Positions 62,156 to 64,000 of a stretch of 64,000 bases of DNA are shown in pieces (the stretch's first letter is position 1; the number at the start of each line of letters is the position of its first letter). The DNA comes from Lingula anatina. Taxonomy: Eukaryota; Brachiopoda; Lingulata; Lingulida; Lingulidae. Below the pieces are notes generated by a model. The model did no database searches, had not been told where the DNA came from, and saw only the letters and a program-made list of their open reading frames with translations. The translations under genes and the position numbers were made by a program. Location: positions 429,496 through 493,495 of the forward strand of contig NW_019775746.1 in the NCBI RefSeq assembly GCF_001039355.2, read 5' to 3'.

Positions 62156-62546
62156 TATCATCTCCTAAGCCATGTCCAGGAAAGCGTCCAGACAGTCCAC
62201 TTGTTGTGGTCATCCTTCCCCTGCTCCGCCTTGTACAAGGTCATTAGTCATACCTGGCAGATCAGGAAATGACCACTGGTTTCAGGTGACCAAAACCCCT
62301 TGACCACTGGGCCTCCTCTCGCCCTGTTACTCCAAGATAACAAACTGCTCTAATTACAAATTGGATGCTGACCCTTATGCAATTTGTTGACCACCATTGA
62401 TCTTGAGATAATCGTAATTTGTTTGCTGGCCTTTGTTTGGACGTTGATGGATTAGGTGGTTGCGATGACCGCAGGCGGTTGTCACGGCTGCATGGGATGA
62501 TTTGTGGCCGCATGGACGAGGTGTTAGGTTTTGGGTCAACTCTCAA
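62156..62546. promoter_or_regulatory. GC-richer island rich in Runx-, POU- and homeodomain-like sites
   Basis: High-complexity block with repeated TGACCACT/TGACCACC (Runx-like), CTAATTAC (homeodomain core), TTATGCAATTT (POU-like), GATAA words and a CpG-richer 3' end (GACCGCAGGCGGTTG). A 94-codon minus-strand frame crosses it but resembles no family I know. This motif density in CpG-poor DNA fits an enhancer. Inference only. Confidence 0.35.
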
Positions 62547-64000
62547 TTACGATTTTATTAATATCTTTTTTTTTCATTGCATTTGACCTAATTCTTTTGT
62601 GAATGAGATGACATTGCCATTTTCATATTATTCGTAAAGTTTTGTTGTTTAAGACATACTTAAGGTAAAACTTGTCTGTGTCTGTTCTGTTCGTTGTGTG
62701 TGTGCCATGTTCTTATACATGTAAGTAGTACTATGGACATACCCACTGAATGTTTACACCTTGCTGCAAACAGGGATTACACGTTCAAGTACATTTATGT
62801 AGACCTTGCCAAATAATGATAAATATAGAAAATTAAAAAAGAAACAAAAAAAAAAAAAAAAACTGTAGGGAACAGCAAACATATCATGACAAATGACTAT
62901 ATTGTCTGCAATAAGATGTATGTAGCAGTTGTTTCTTCTTCAGAAACTCCAAATGTATATACCTATGGTGGTTATCATATGATGTTATATAAAACAGGAT
63001 GACAGAAAAGAAGAAATATAACTATATATGGTTTATGTTGCAAATAAAAGTAGTATGACTGAAAAAAAACAATCCTAAATACATAAAATGTATGAAATGC
63101 ATAAAGTAATGTGGCAAAGTCTGCCTCTGGCCCTTAGTTGTCAACCATATCAGAGCTAGGGAGGAATCCCGGACCTCGTTTATAGCCATGGTGCCCATCA
63201 CCAACAGTCCTGGTGCCACGGAGACAGAGACACTCAGTTTACTGCTTTTTTTGTTTCAGCTATATGTGCTTACTGATGCATGTGTGTGGAACATGACTGA
63301 CCAATGGAGGGCATTTGTTTTAACTGGGATCTCTCTGAAACTGAATTTTTGCCTCTGTCAGGAAATCTCAAAATAAGAATTTTGGTATATTCATACAACC
63401 AGCTTTTATCTGTCATGATAATATTATCTAAGGTGTTGTTAATTGAAGAGGCAGTCAAGTAATGTTTTAATCAACAGTTGCTGTAATATAATTATTTACT
63501 GTAATATGTAATGGTTAAAAGTTCTGGTTGAAATTCAATGCAAATCCATCAAAAATATTAACTACATGTATACACCAAGGTTTATATAGGTCAGTGATGG
63601 CAATGAAATTTTGTTGGTTGAACTGAAGTGCAAAACTCTTCTTTTGAATAAGAACTTTTTTGAAATGGTTGTAAATTATGTGAGATTGAAGCTGGACTTT
63701 AAAATGAACATTCAAAAAAACAAAATTGATTCATGTGGAATAATTAAATTAGAATGCATTGTCTCCTTCATTTGAATTTATTATCATATTTTCCTCACAG
63801 CAACATATGTTTTGGAAAATTAGGTAGTTAGGTATTCCAGTCCTCATATCTTGGAAGTAGCATCGTACCAGGGGGTCCAGTAATGCAGTCTTTCAAAGTA
63901 AACAGGTATTTTGTGTGTATGTAGAGCGAAGCCAAATAATAGTATGCCAGTACCAAAAATAAAAAAAAAAGTGCAGCTAGCTAAAACCCTTCTTCCCAAC
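62547..64000. other. AT-rich non-coding stretch to the window end
   Basis: A small GC-richer patch at about 63115-63250 holds part of a 62-codon frame with no motif. An A18 run lies near 62846-62863. No supported feature reaches the window edge. Confidence 0.45.

Noticed and set aside
1-64000. CRISPR arrays, operons, tRNA or rRNA genes, bacterial-type genes
   Set aside because: No regularly spaced repeats, no tRNA T-arm-like GGTTCGAATCC in a cloverleaf context, no ribosomal RNA words, and no compact gene order.

Overview
This window looks like nuclear DNA of an animal. It is AT-rich, full of simple-sequence repeats (CA, CT, AT, GT and long homopolymers), carries short palindromic transposons, and has no dense coding, operons, tRNA or rRNA genes that I can see. 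Frequent ACATGTA words, mosaic CpG content and G/C-run repeats ending in a GGCCCATAGCCAGC-like word are reminiscent of marine molluscs, perhaps a bivalve. That assignment is inference; no diagnostic gene is present.

Layout. From 1 to about 11.2 kb the sequence is non-coding, with several blocks clearly richer in CpG than the rest (1.26-1.76, 2.7-3.7, 5.5-5.8 and 10.4-10.55 kb). From about 11.3 kb rightwards CpG becomes scarce. At that transition lie splice-bounded candidate exons on the + strand (11.29-11.38, 11.56-11.66, 13.21-13.32 and 14.46-14.62 kb). One contains an ATG in a near-ideal initiation context just before a good splice donor. My working model is the 5' end of a long-intron gene transcribed rightwards, with most of the window being intron. 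I do not recognise the product, and no set of exons joins into a convincing protein. Other weak candidates lie at 18.0, 31.15, 32.26, 33.9, 41.57 and 56.6 kb. Scattered GC-richer islands (31.4-31.67, 32.6-33.0, 36.69-36.93, 38.78-39.0, 51.77-52.06, 54.64-54.99, 56.56-56.9 and 62.16-62.54 kb) look like conserved non-coding elements, that is, enhancer candidates.

The most concrete discovery concerns how the sequence is built. Three segments of 2.3-4.4 kb each occur twice, head to tail and nearly identical: 20676-25027 with 25055-28872, 43066-46986 with 46988-50956, and 55013-57267 with 57269-60002. All five single 'n' characters sit at the edges of these copies or inside one. The pairs differ by rare substitutions, microsatellite lengths and whole-element presence or absence, which is how two alleles differ. 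They are best read as both haplotypes assembled side by side with placeholder gaps, inflating the locus by about 10.5 kb.

One such difference is a 553-bp element with terminal inverted repeats, flanked by a TAA duplication. It is present in the first copy and cleanly absent, with a single TAA, in the second: a segregating PIF/Harbinger-type non-autonomous transposon. The same stretch carries two copies of a second palindromic family and one of a third. No complete protein-coding gene, CRISPR array or cellular RNA gene could be supported.
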